Shown in pieces: positions 14,782-23,861 of a DNA stretch of 64,000 nucleotides. The position numbers and the translations under genes are program-made. The notes beneath the pieces are model-generated. The model did no database searches. It saw only the letters and a program-made list of their open reading frames with translations, and was not told the origin of the DNA. The number at the start of each line of letters is the position of its first letter. Within the stretch, counting starts at the first letter, position 1. Source of the DNA: JAWHTC01 sp032586155. Lineage in GTDB: Bacteria > Pseudomonadota > Alphaproteobacteria > Rhodobacterales > Rhodobacteraceae. The stretch covers positions 930,001-994,000 of the forward strand of contig NZ_JAWHTC010000002.1 in NCBI RefSeq assembly GCF_032586155.1, written 5' to 3'.

Positions 14782-15790
14782 CGATCTCGCCACCGCCTTC
14801 TTGTCGAACAACGGCTGGGGCGATGCGACGCGCGCGCCGTTGGCAGGCGATGCCTCGAACCGGCGCTACGAACGTCTGTCTCATCCGGAACACGGCCCCG
14901 CGATCCTGATGGACGCCCCTCCAGAAACGGGCGAGGATGTTCGTCCTTTTGTGCATATCGCCGGACACCTGACCGGGCTGGGCCTGTCCGCCCCCCTGGT
15001 CATAGCGCAGGATGCCAAGCACGGATTCCTCTTGCTGGAAGACCTGGGAGACGCGCTCTTTGCCAGGGTCATCCCAGACAATCCCGCGCTTGAAACGCCG
15101 CTCTATGAAACCGCCATCGACGCGCTCTGGACCCTTCATCAGGCCGATCTGCCAGCCGACCTTACCGCCTATTCCCCGCAGGTGATGACTGACATGGCCG
15201 CGCTGGCCTTTGACTGGTATCTCGGCCACGGTGCCGCACCAAACCCGACTGCCCGCACCGCGTTTACATCGGCCTTCCTCCCGCTTTTGACCGATCACGC
15301 AGGCGACCAGTCGGCGCTGATCCAGCGTGATTACCACGCCGAAAACCTGCTCTGGCTGCCCGATCGCAGTGGCCCCGCCCGCGTTGGCCTGCTCGATTTC
15401 CAGGACGCCATGACAGGCCACCCAGCCTATGATCTGGTTTCGCTTCTGCAGGACGCTCGCCGTGATGTCCCACCCACAATCGAGCACGCCATGATCACCC
15501 GCTATTTGCGGCTTTCAGGCTGGAATAGAGATACATTTGAAACCGCCTATCACCTTCTAGGCGCACAGAGAAATCTGCGCATCCTCGGAGTGTTTGCCCG
15601 GCTCTGCCTGCGCGATGGCAAGGCGCATTACGTTGATCTGATCCCCCGTGTCTGGGGCCTCTACCAACGCGACCTCGCCCATCCTTCCATGGCCCCCGTC
15701 GCCCAGATCCTGCGCGCGGCGCTGCCCGAACCCACCCCCGAGCTTCTCAACCGGTTAAAGGACAAATGCGGACAGATCCCGACGCCATAA
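14768..15790 (+). CDS. amgK: AmgK-type anomeric amino-sugar kinase (aminoglycoside phosphotransferase fold)
   Basis: This 340-residue protein has the APH kinase pattern: LAGDASNRRYERL (nucleotide loop), the hinge LLLEDLGD, the catalytic loop QRDYHAENLLWL (HxDxxxxN variant) and LLDFQDAMTGHPAYDLVSLLQD, with the metal-binding Asp. In Pseudomonas and Caulobacter, AmgK phosphorylates the anomeric hydroxyl of N-acetylmuramate and N-acetylglucosamine in peptidoglycan recycling and partners MurU. Here murU follows with overlapping ends, which strongly supports this reading over antibiotic resistance. Confidence 0.9.
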   Translation: MRSRDDLATAFLSNNGWGDATRAPLAGDASNRRYERLSHPEHGPAILMDAPPETGEDVRPFVHIAGHLTGLGLSAPLVIAQDAKHGFLLLEDLGDALFARVIPDNPALETPLYETAIDALWTLHQADLPADLTAYSPQVMTDMAALAFDWYLGHGAAPNPTARTAFTSAFLPLLTDHAGDQSALIQRDYHAENLLWLPDRSGPARVGLLDFQDAMTGHPAYDLVSLLQDARRDVPPTIEHAMITRYLRLSGWNRDTFETAYHLLGAQRNLRILGVFARLCLRDGKAHYVDLIPRVWGLYQRDLAHPSMAPVAQILRAALPEPTPELLNRLKDKCGQIPTP

Positions 15791-16458
15791 TGCTATTTGC
15801 CGCGGGCTTCGGCACCCGCATGGGGGCGCTGACCGCCAGTGTGCCCAAGCCGATGATCCCGGTCGCCGGTCGACCGCTGATCGACCACGCCCTTGCGCTG
15901 GTCGAACCCATGGGCCTGTCCCGCGTGGTTGCCAACCTGCACTACAAACCCGAGCCGCTGATTACCCATCTTGAAGGGCGCGGCGTGACCTATTCACACG
16001 AGTCACCCGACATACTCGAAACCGGCGGCGGCTTGCGCCACGCTTTGCCCCTCTTGGGCAGTGGCCCTGTCTTCACCATGAATACCGATGCGGTTTGGCG
16101 CGGACCCAACCCGCTGGACCTTCTGGCGCAAGCGTGGAACCCCGACGAAATGGACGCCCTGCTGATCTGTGTCCCTCGCAGCAATGCCATCGGCCACGCA
16201 GGCAAGGGCGACTTCCTGATCGATGACACGGGCCGCATAACCCGCGGCCCCGGCCATATCTATGGTGGTGTACAGATCATCAAGACAGCCGGTCTTCATG
16301 ACATCACCGAACCGGCTTTTTCCCTGAACCTGCTATGGAATCGGATGGGCGCATCGAACCTACTTTTCGGCGTTGAATACCCCGGCAGCTGGTGCGATGT
16401 CGGCCGCCCCGAAGGCATCACCCTGGCCGAGAACATGCTGGACGGCGCCGATGTTTGA
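15766..16458 (+). CDS. murU: N-acetylmuramate-1-phosphate uridylyltransferase-like nucleotidyltransferase
   Basis: This 230-residue sugar-phosphate nucleotidyltransferase has LFAAGFGTRMGALTASVPKP (the GxGTRx(n)K signature), TGGGLRHALPLLG and FTMNTDAVW. MurU makes UDP-N-acetylmuramic acid from MurNAc-1-phosphate, bypassing de novo synthesis. The start at 15766 overlaps amgK by 25 bases; a second ATG at 15790, directly at the amgK stop, would give MLFAAGFG and is an equally plausible true start. Its 3' end overlaps addB by eight bases. Confidence 0.9.
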   Translation: MRTDPDAIMLFAAGFGTRMGALTASVPKPMIPVAGRPLIDHALALVEPMGLSRVVANLHYKPEPLITHLEGRGVTYSHESPDILETGGGLRHALPLLGSGPVFTMNTDAVWRGPNPLDLLAQAWNPDEMDALLICVPRSNAIGHAGKGDFLIDDTGRITRGPGHIYGGVQIIKTAGLHDITEPAFSLNLLWNRMGASNLLFGVEYPGSWCDVGRPEGITLAENMLDGADV

Positions 16459-19378
16459 GCCTTCCGACAAACCCCGTGTCTTTGCCCTCCCCTCTGGAGT
16501 CGATTTTCCCGCCGCCCTGGTCTCGGGCCTGATCGAACAGTTCGCAGGCCAGCCACCACAGGTTCTGGCCAAGGTCGAACTGATCGTTAATACCCGCCGC
16601 ATGGCGCGCCGTATTCGCGCATTGTTCGATGACGGCCCAGCGTTGCTCCTGCCCCGCATCCGACTGGTCACCGATCTGGGAGAGGAGGTCGGACTTGATC
16701 ACATCCCTCCCGCCGTGCCACCGCTGCAACGTCGCCTTGAACTGGTGCAACTGGTCTCGGCCTTCCTTGATGCCAATGACAAATTCGCCCCCCGCTCGGC
16801 CCTCTTTGATCTCGCTGACAGCCTTGCTGCGCTTCTTGGCGAAATGCAGGGCGAAGGTGTCTCGCCCGAGGTAATCGCCCGGTTGGAGGTTGACGATCAA
16901 TCCGGCCACTGGTCTCGCACCAAGGATTTCCTGGCGATCGTTCAGCAGTATTGCGAGACCAGCCACGCCGCCCCTGACGGCGAGGCCCGCCAGCGCCGCA
17001 TTGTCGAGACGCTGACCACAAACTGGCAAACCAACCCGCCCGACCACCCGGTAATCATCGCAGGCTCGACCGGCTCACGCGGGGCAACGCAGCTTTTGAT
17101 GCAGGCCGTTGCGAAACTACCGCAAGGCGCGCTTGTTCTACCGGGCTTCGATTTCGACATGCCGGGCGAGCTCTGGGCCGTGCTCGATGATCCGCTCCTG
17201 GCCGAGGATCACCCACAATACCGTTTCCACGCTTTGATGCGGGCGCTGAACCTTGGCCGTAACGACATTCTTCAGTGGGGCACTACGACGCCTCCAAACC
17301 CAGCCCGAAATGCGCTGGTCTCGCTGGCCCTGCGCCCAGCGCCTGTCACCGATCAATGGCTGCGCGACGGCCCGTATCTGACCGATCTGGACAAAGCCAC
17401 GCAAGACATCACCCTTGTTGAAGCCCCCGGTGCCCGGCACGAGGCGCTCGCCATTGCCCTACGCCTGCGCCAAGCTGCCGAGGATGGCAAAACCGCCGCA
17501 CTGATCACGCCCGACCGGATGCTGACCCGTCGTGTTGCCGCCGCGCTGGATCGCTGGAACATACTGCCCGATGACAGCGCGGGCGAGCCGCTGGCCCTGT
17601 CGCCCATCGGTCGGTTGATGCGCCACGTGGTGGGCCTATTCCAGGATCGGCTGACGGCGGAAAGCCTGCTGACCCTGCTGAAGCACCCGCTGACCCATTC
17701 GGCGGAAGGGCGCGGCAATCACCTGCGGCTAACCCGCGATCTGGAACTCCACCTCCGCAAAAAGGGTCCACCCTATCCCGATGCCGACATGATCCGCGCC
17801 TGGGGCGCGACTCACGAATGCGAGGCTTGGGCTGATTGGGTGGCCGAGACCTGCACCGGACAGGTCAGCGATGGCGACCTGCTTTTCGAGACCCGGCTTA
17901 ACGCCCATATCGACCTGACCCACCTCGTCATCCGGGGCAGCGACGCCACCGCCACCGCCCATCCGTGGGACCACGCCGACGGTCACGCTGCCAAGCAGAT
18001 CGTCGATGCCTTGATCGACGCCGCGCCAGCAGGCGGCCCGCTCTCGGCTTTTGACTATGCCAACCTTTTCGGCGCGGTCCTGTCTGGCGGCGAAGTGCGC
18101 GAGGTCGAAACCCCGCATCCCGATATCCTGATCTGGGGCACGCTCGAGGCCAGGGTGCAGGGTGCCGACCTGTTGATCCTTGCTGGTCTCAACGAGGGCA
18201 GCTGGCCCGAGGCCCCAACCCCCGATCCCTGGCTCAACCGCAAAATGCGCCACGATGCGGGTCTACTCCTGCCCGAGCGGCGCATCGGCCTCTCAGCCCA
18301 TGACTTCCAGCAAGCAATTGCCGCCAAAGAGGTCTGGCTGACCCGATCGACCAAATCCGACGAGGCTGAAACCGTGGTCTCGCGGTGGCTCAATCGGCTG
18401 ATCAACTTGCTGGGCGGTTTGACCGATCAGGGCGGCAAGACTGCGCTCGACGGCATGAGAAGTCGCGGGAAGCGCTGGCTCGCGCTCGCGAAAGCCATGG
18501 AGGACGTGGAACCGAACGACCCGGCCTTCCGCCCCGCCCCGCGCCCGCCGGTCACCGCGCGTCCGCGCAAGCTTTCGGTCACCGAAATCCAGAAACTGAT
18601 CCGCGATCCCTACGCAATTTATGCCCGCCACGTCCTTCGCCTGCGCCCGCTTGACCCGCTGATGCGCACGCCCGACGCGCTGGCCCGCGGCATCGTCACC
18701 CATGACGTGATGGAACGGTTCATCAAATCCAGCATGACCGTGAACGGAGAACTGTCCCGCGACGCCCTCATGACCGCCGCCCGCGAGGTCATCGAGGCCG
18801 AAATTCCCTGGCCCGCAGCCCGGCTGATGTGGTTGTCGCGGCTTGATCGCGTGGCAGACAGTTTCCTGGCAGATGAACACCGCCGCCGCGAATCCGCCGA
18901 ACCGATTGCTTTCGAGGTAAGCGGAAAACGCGACATGACCGCCCCCGATTTTACCTTGACCTGTCAGGCCGACAGGATCGACCGAACCGCCACCGGCGGC
19001 TTGCGCATCTATGACTACAAAACCGGCACACCGCCGTCGAAGGACAAGCAGAAACACTTCGACAAACAACTCTTGTTAGAGACTGTTATTGCCGAAAATG
19101 GTGGTTTCAAAAGCATCGACGCAAGCGTGATTGAAGCTGCCGCCTATATCGGCATTGGCGCCAGTCCCGGCGAGGTTTCCGCTCCGATCACCGAAGAACC
19201 ACCTGAAAAGATCTGGACCGAATTCCGCGCCCTGATCGCGAGTTATCTCAGCGACGAGCAAGGCTTTCAATCCCGCCGTGCCATGTTCGAAAGCCGTGAT
19301 GTCGGCGACTACGACCAACTGGCCCGGTTCGGCGAATGGGACATCACCGACGAAGCAATATCGGAGGTGTTGACATGA
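16451..19378 (+). CDS. addB: Double-strand break repair protein AddB, alphaproteobacterial type
   Basis: This 975-residue protein matches the alphaproteobacterial AddB length and layout: an inactivated helicase-like N-terminal part (PRVFALPSGVDFPAALV), a central ILAGLNEGSWPEAPTPDPWLNRKMR segment, KLSVTEIQKLIRDPYAIYARHVLRL, and a C-terminal PD-(D/E)XK nuclease with IYDYKTG at about 852-858. With AddA it forms the RecBCD-like helicase-nuclease for double-strand break processing. The start at 16451 overlaps the murU end; an in-frame extension to 16373 lies within murU. Its stop overlaps addA (ATGA). Confidence 0.95.
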   Translation: MFEPSDKPRVFALPSGVDFPAALVSGLIEQFAGQPPQVLAKVELIVNTRRMARRIRALFDDGPALLLPRIRLVTDLGEEVGLDHIPPAVPPLQRRLELVQLVSAFLDANDKFAPRSALFDLADSLAALLGEMQGEGVSPEVIARLEVDDQSGHWSRTKDFLAIVQQYCETSHAAPDGEARQRRIVETLTTNWQTNPPDHPVIIAGSTGSRGATQLLMQAVAKLPQGALVLPGFDFDMPGELWAVLDDPLLAEDHPQYRFHALMRALNLGRNDILQWGTTTPPNPARNALVSLALRPAPVTDQWLRDGPYLTDLDKATQDITLVEAPGARHEALAIALRLRQAAEDGKTAALITPDRMLTRRVAAALDRWNILPDDSAGEPLALSPIGRLMRHVVGLFQDRLTAESLLTLLKHPLTHSAEGRGNHLRLTRDLELHLRKKGPPYPDADMIRAWGATHECEAWADWVAETCTGQVSDGDLLFETRLNAHIDLTHLVIRGSDATATAHPWDHADGHAAKQIVDALIDAAPAGGPLSAFDYANLFGAVLSGGEVREVETPHPDILIWGTLEARVQGADLLILAGLNEGSWPEAPTPDPWLNRKMRHDAGLLLPERRIGLSAHDFQQAIAAKEVWLTRSTKSDEAETVVSRWLNRLINLLGGLTDQGGKTALDGMRSRGKRWLALAKAMEDVEPNDPAFRPAPRPPVTARPRKLSVTEIQKLIRDPYAIYARHVLRLRPLDPLMRTPDALARGIVTHDVMERFIKSSMTVNGELSRDALMTAAREVIEAEIPWPAARLMWLSRLDRVADSFLADEHRRRESAEPIAFEVSGKRDMTAPDFTLTCQADRIDRTATGGLRIYDYKTGTPPSKDKQKHFDKQLLLETVIAENGGFKSIDASVIEAAAYIGIGASPGEVSAPITEEPPEKIWTEFRALIASYLSDEQGFQSRRAMFESRDVGDYDQLARFGEWDITDEAISEVLT

Positions 19379-22300
19379 GCGCCCCCAACGACGCAACCCT
19401 TGCTCAGATCAAAGCCGCCCGCCCGGATCAATCGACCTGGCTGTCGGCCAATGCCGGATCGGGAAAGACCAGGGTTCTGACCGACCGCGTGGCGCGGCTT
19501 TTGCTGGACGAAGTCAACCCGCAACACATCCTTTGCCTGACCTACACCAAGGCCGCCGCGTCCGAGATGCAGAACCGGCTCTTTGCCCGACTGGGGGAAT
19601 GGGCGATGCTGCCCGATGCCGACCTGCGCAAAGAACTGGCCGAATTGGGCATCTCCGAGACAATCACGCAGCAAAAGCTGACCGATGCCCGCCGCCTTTT
19701 TGCCAGCGCGATCGAAACCCCGGGCGGGCTCAAGATCCAAACGATCCACGCCTTCTGCTCATCAATCCTGCGCCGTTTCCCGCTCGAGGCCGGGGTTTCG
19801 CCCCGTTTTGCAGAAATGGACGACCGCACGGCGGCGCTGTTGCGTCAGGACGTGCTGGAGCAGATGGCCGAAAGCGAAGACCGGGCGCTGGTCGAAGGAA
19901 TCGTTGGCTACTTGTCCGGTGATGACGCGCTGGACATGCTGGCCGCCGAGATTTGCCGATATGCAGAGGGGTTTTCGGCAGAGTCCGATTTCAATGATCT
20001 TTTAACCACGTTCGACCTACCCGCCGGGTTCACCGAGACAACCCTGTCGGAAAATGTATTCGCACCCGGTGACGTCGCCATTTTGGCAAGCCTTATGCCG
20101 GTGTTACGTGAAGGATCGGTCACCGATCAACAGGCCGCTAACAAGCTGACCAAACTCGGCGCACTCGACCTTTCCGCCTTACCAATCCTTGAATCGGTCT
20201 TTCTTACAGGCGCTTCGGCAAAAATGCCGTTTTCCGCCAAGTTAGGCTCGTTTCCAACCAAAGCGACCCAGGCAAAGCTCGGTCCTGTGCTGGATGGCCT
20301 GCAGGGTCTCATGACCCGCATCCAAAACGCACGCAACACCCGTCTTGCCCTCTTGGCCGCTCGTCAAACCCATGCCCTGCACCAATTCGCCGGCGCCTTC
20401 CTGACCCGTTACGAGATCCGCAAACAGGCGCATGGCTGGCTGGACTTCGATGACCTGATCCAGCGCACCCGCACCCTTATGAACAATCCGCAAGTGGCCG
20501 CCTGGGTGCTGTTCCGGCTGGACGGCGGCATCGACCACATTCTCGTGGACGAGGCACAGGACACCTCGCCCGCCCAATGGAACGTGATCGAACGGCTGGC
20601 GCAGGAGTTCACTGCCGGCGAAGGCGCCCGCGCCGATGTATTGCGCACGATTTTTGTAGTGGGCGACAAGAAACAGTCCATCTATTCCTTTCAAGGCGCC
20701 GACCCGCGTGAGTTCGACCGGATGCAGGCGGAATTTGCCGAGCGTCTGGAAGGCACTAACCATCCGCTCCAGTCCTCTGTGCTAAAATACTCGTTCCGCT
20801 CGTCTCACGCTATTTTGTCTCTGGTCGATCAAACCTTCAAAGGGCGTGAAGCCGCCGGGTTTGCCAGTGATCAGACCCACAAGGCGTTTTTCGAGTCCAT
20901 GCCCGGCCGTGTTGACCTGTGGCCCGTGGTCGAAAAAGAAGACAGGCCTGAGCAGAAGGATTGGTATGATCCGGTGGATATGGTCGGCCCCGATGATCCA
21001 GTCTCGATCCTCGCCAGGGAGATCGCGCGCGGAATCAAGTCAATGGTCGAAAATGCGCATATTCCGGTGCAACTGGGTCGAAATGGTGGCTTTGCTCTGC
21101 GCCCTGTACACGCCGGGGACGTGCTAATCCTGGTGCAGCGCCGCTCGCTTCTGTTTCACGCCATCATCCGTGAATGCAAGGCGCTGAACCTGCCCATTGC
21201 GGGGGCCGACCGGCTGCGGATCGGCGGCGAGCTGGCAGTACGTGATATCGAGGCACTCTTGCGCTTCCTTGCCACGCCCGAGGATGATCTGTCGCTCGCC
21301 ACCGCGTTGAAGTCACCTCTCTTTGGGTGGGACGAACAGGCACTTTTCACCCTGTCCCATGGCCGCAAGGGGTACCTGTGGGAGGCGCTGCGTGACCAGG
21401 CTGCCGATCACCCGAAAACCATGAGCATCCTCGACGATCTGCGCAGCAAGGCAGATTACCTGCGCCCCTTCGACCTGATCGAGCGCATGCTGACCCGCCA
21501 TGACGGGCGGCGCAAACTTCTTGCCCGTCTGGGGCACGAGGCCGAAGACGGAATCGACGCGCTGCTTTCCCAGGCCCTGAACTACGAACACACCGCCGTC
21601 CCCTCACTGACCGGCTTCCTGGTCTGGCTTGAGACCGACGAAGTCGAGATCAAGCGCCAGATGGAAGGCGCCGGGCGGCAGATCCGGGTTATGACCGTGC
21701 ACGGCGCCAAGGGGCTGGAAGCCCCCATCGTAATCCTGCCCGACACGGCCAAGCGTGACATCCGCATTCGCGACGCACTCCTCAAGGACGGCGATCGGAT
21801 GTTCTGGCGCCCGCCTTCGAATGCCACGCCCTCACATATCACCACGCTGATCGAGGCCCGCAAACAACGCGAGGCTGAAGAACGTGAACGCCTACTCTAT
21901 GTCGCGATGACCCGCGCGGAGAAATGGTTGATCGTAGCTGCCGCCGGAGATGCCGGCATAGAGGACGACGCCAGCTGGTACAACAAGATCGCCGCGGCCC
22001 TGACAGCACGAGGAGCCGTTTCTCACGGGTTTGAAGGCGGCGACGGATTGCGGCTCGAACATGGGAATTGGGCAGAACTAGAGACTTTACCTTTGCCCGA
22101 AGAGCAGGCCCAAACCGCCGCCCTTCCAATTTGGCATGACCAACCCGCACCCATCCCTGCGCCGCGACCAACTTCTCTGTCACCCTCGGATCTGGGCGGC
22201 GCCAAGGCCTTGCCGGGTGAGGCAGGCCTCGATGAAGAGGCCGCACTTCGCCGCGGTCGTCAAATCCACCGTTTGCTCGAGTTTTTACCTGCCCATCCCG

Positions 22301-22779
22301 CCAACGAATGGCCCGATGTGGCCGGGCGTATTCTGTTCTCGGGTCAGGACAACGCCGGGTCTGAAGAACAAAATCTCCTCTTGGCCGAAGCAGAGAACGT
22401 CCTGACCAAGCCCGGGCTGGCCGCACTGTTTCAAACCGCTGCGCTGGCCGAGGTCCCGATCACCGCCGATCTGCCCACGCTGAGCGGTCGACGCATCCAC
22501 GGCATCATCGACCGGCTGGTGATCACCGACGAAGAAATCCTTGCCGTCGATTTCAAGACCAACGCGGTAGTGCCTGACAGTGTCGACACCGTCCCTGACG
22601 GTCTGTTGCGGCAAATGGGCGCTTATGCCCAGGCCCTGGAACAGGTCTTCCCAGGCCGGAAAATCCAGACTGCATTGCTCTGGACCCGCAACGCGACCCT
22701 TATGCGCCTGCCACACGATCTGGTGATACATGCCCTTGCGACCACCCAGATGCTTGACGCCCCCGGTCCCGACACCTAG
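19375..22779 (+). CDS. addA: Double-strand break repair helicase-nuclease AddA
   Basis: This 1134-residue UvrD-type helicase has Walker A ANAGSGKT (25-32), Walker B HILVDEAQDTSPAQW (about 388-402), helicase motif FVVGDKKQSIYSFQGADP, motif V/VI text IRVMTVHGAKGLEAPIVILP and RLLYVAMTRAEKWLIV, and a C-terminal nuclease domain with ILAVDFKTN at about 1054-1062. AddA supplies 3'-5' translocation and one nuclease site of AddAB. The ATG at 19375 has TCGGAGG upstream and overlaps the addB stop. Complete, with no frameshift. Confidence 0.97.
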   Translation: MSAPNDATLAQIKAARPDQSTWLSANAGSGKTRVLTDRVARLLLDEVNPQHILCLTYTKAAASEMQNRLFARLGEWAMLPDADLRKELAELGISETITQQKLTDARRLFASAIETPGGLKIQTIHAFCSSILRRFPLEAGVSPRFAEMDDRTAALLRQDVLEQMAESEDRALVEGIVGYLSGDDALDMLAAEICRYAEGFSAESDFNDLLTTFDLPAGFTETTLSENVFAPGDVAILASLMPVLREGSVTDQQAANKLTKLGALDLSALPILESVFLTGASAKMPFSAKLGSFPTKATQAKLGPVLDGLQGLMTRIQNARNTRLALLAARQTHALHQFAGAFLTRYEIRKQAHGWLDFDDLIQRTRTLMNNPQVAAWVLFRLDGGIDHILVDEAQDTSPAQWNVIERLAQEFTAGEGARADVLRTIFVVGDKKQSIYSFQGADPREFDRMQAEFAERLEGTNHPLQSSVLKYSFRSSHAILSLVDQTFKGREAAGFASDQTHKAFFESMPGRVDLWPVVEKEDRPEQKDWYDPVDMVGPDDPVSILAREIARGIKSMVENAHIPVQLGRNGGFALRPVHAGDVLILVQRRSLLFHAIIRECKALNLPIAGADRLRIGGELAVRDIEALLRFLATPEDDLSLATALKSPLFGWDEQALFTLSHGRKGYLWEALRDQAADHPKTMSILDDLRSKADYLRPFDLIERMLTRHDGRRKLLARLGHEAEDGIDALLSQALNYEHTAVPSLTGFLVWLETDEVEIKRQMEGAGRQIRVMTVHGAKGLEAPIVILPDTAKRDIRIRDALLKDGDRMFWRPPSNATPSHITTLIEARKQREAEERERLLYVAMTRAEKWLIVAAAGDAGIEDDASWYNKIAAALTARGAVSHGFEGGDGLRLEHGNWAELETLPLPEEQAQTAALPIWHDQPAPIPAPRPTSLSPSDLGGAKALPGEAGLDEEAALRRGRQIHRLLEFLPAHPANEWPDVAGRILFSGQDNAGSEEQNLLLAEAENVLTKPGLAALFQTAALAEVPITADLPTLSGRRIHGIIDRLVITDEEILAVDFKTNAVVPDSVDTVPDGLLRQMGAYAQALEQVFPGRKIQTALLWTRNATLMRLPHDLVIHALATTQMLDAPGPDT

Positions 22780-22822
22780 GTTCCGGGCCAATGCTCGCAA
22801 AGCCCATTCAGGAGATGTGCAA

Positions 22823-23143
22823 ATGGCAACTGTCGCTGTAACCGACGATACTTTCGACGCCGAAGTGAAGAATTCCGAAATCCCCGTCGTGGTGGATTTC
22901 TGGGCCGAATGGTGCGGCCCCTGCAAGATGATTGGCCCGGTTCTGGAAGAGCTGTCCGACGAGATGGATGGCAAGGTCAAGATCGTGAAGGTCAACGTTG
23001 ACGAAAACCCGATGTCCCCGTCGCAACTGGGTGTTCGCGGTATTCCTGCTCTGTTCATCTTCAAGAACGGCGAAGTGGTCGCCAACACTGCCGGTGCGCG
23101 TCCAAAGGCGGCGATGCAAAGCTGGATCGAAGACTCGATCTAA
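22823..23143 (+). CDS. trxA: Thioredoxin
   Basis: This 106-residue classical thioredoxin has the active site WAEWCGPCKM (Cys31, Cys34), Asp25 in VVDFWAEW and cis-Pro in GIPALFIF. It reduces disulfides in cytoplasmic proteins such as ribonucleotide reductase. A CAGGAG ribosome binding site precedes the ATG at 22823. It lies 43 bases after addA and ends in a strong terminator, closing the divL-to-trxA gene run. Confidence 0.97.
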   Translation: MATVAVTDDTFDAEVKNSEIPVVVDFWAEWCGPCKMIGPVLEELSDEMDGKVKIVKVNVDENPMSPSQLGVRGIPALFIFKNGEVVANTAGARPKAAMQSWIEDSI

Positions 23144-23167
23144 GCCCTTCGGCAACGAATTAAGAGA

Positions 23168-23198
23168 AAGCCCCGCCGGTTCCGCGCGGGGCTTTTTC
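23168..23198 (+). terminator. Intrinsic terminator of trxA
   Basis: The arms AAAGCCCCGC (23168-23177) and GCGGGGCTTT (23186-23195) are perfect, with an eight-base loop and a following T-tract (CTTTTTCTTT). Confidence 0.9.
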
Positions 23199-23249
23199 TT
23201 TGATCTGCGCGGCGCGCTATAGTGAAGACCATTCGCGATCAAGCCCACT

Positions 23250-23278
23250 CTTGCCCCCGGCCCCTGCGGCCTCCATAT
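23250..23278 (+). promoter_or_regulatory. Heat-shock (sigma-32-type) promoter candidate of hslVU
   Basis: CTTGCCC at 23250-23256, a 14-base spacer, and CTCCATAT at 23271-23278 resemble the sigma-32 consensus CTTGAAA-N13-15-CCCCATnT. Transcription would start around 23285, about 20 bases before hslV. hslVU is a known heat-shock operon, so position and content agree. Confidence 0.5.
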
Positions 23279-23306
23279 AGTGCCAGAACGCAAAGGAGAG
23301 AGGCCC

Positions 23307-23861
23307 ATGGCAGAGCAAGATTTCCCCGGCTGGCACGGCACCACGATCATCGGCGTCAAGAAGGGCGGCGAAGTGGTGATTGCAGGCGATGGTCAGGTCA
23401 GCCTGGGTCAGACCGTGATCAAAGGCACCGCCCGCAAGGTGCGTCGGCTGTCGCCCGGTGGAATGGACGTGGTCGCAGGGTTTGCCGGATCGACGGCGGA
23501 TGCCTTTACGCTGCTCGAACGGCTCGAAACCAAGCTCGAGGCAACCCCCGGCCAACTGGCCCGTGCCTCAGTTGAGCTTGCCAAGGACTGGCGAACCGAC
23601 AAATACCTGCAAAAGCTTGAGGCGATGCTGATTGTCAGCGACGGCACGGAGCTTTTCGTGATCACCGGCGCGGGCGATGTTCTGGAACCCGAACATGACG
23701 TCACCGCCATTGGTTCGGGCGGCAATTACGCCCTCGCCGCTGCACGCGGCATGATGGACGGCGATCTGTCCGCCGAAGAGGTCGCCCGCAAGGCCATGGC
23801 CATTGCCGCCGATATCTGCGTCTACACCAACGGTAACCTGACCGTGGAGAAAATCTCGTAA
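23307..23861 (+). CDS. hslV: ATP-dependent protease peptidase subunit HslV (ClpQ)
   Basis: This 184-residue Ntn-hydrolase has GWHGTTIIGVKKGGEVVIAG at the N-terminus. The catalytic threonine is probably Thr12, exposed after removal of an 11-residue propeptide, which is longer than the single Met of E. coli HslV and usual in Alphaproteobacteria. GDGQVSLGQTVIKGTARKVR and GSGGNYALAAARGM are family signatures. It forms a dodecameric chamber capped by HslU. The ATG has AAAGGAGAGAG upstream. Its TAA shares one base with the hslU ATG. Confidence 0.96.
   Translation: MAEQDFPGWHGTTIIGVKKGGEVVIAGDGQVSLGQTVIKGTARKVRRLSPGGMDVVAGFAGSTADAFTLLERLETKLEATPGQLARASVELAKDWRTDKYLQKLEAMLIVSDGTELFVITGAGDVLEPEHDVTAIGSGGNYALAAARGMMDGDLSAEEVARKAMAIAADICVYTNGNLTVEKIS

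Noticed and set aside
14768..15790. Aminoglycoside resistance phosphotransferase
   Set aside because: The fold is shared, but overlap with murU and the divL/tsaE context identify the cell-wall recycling kinase AmgK.
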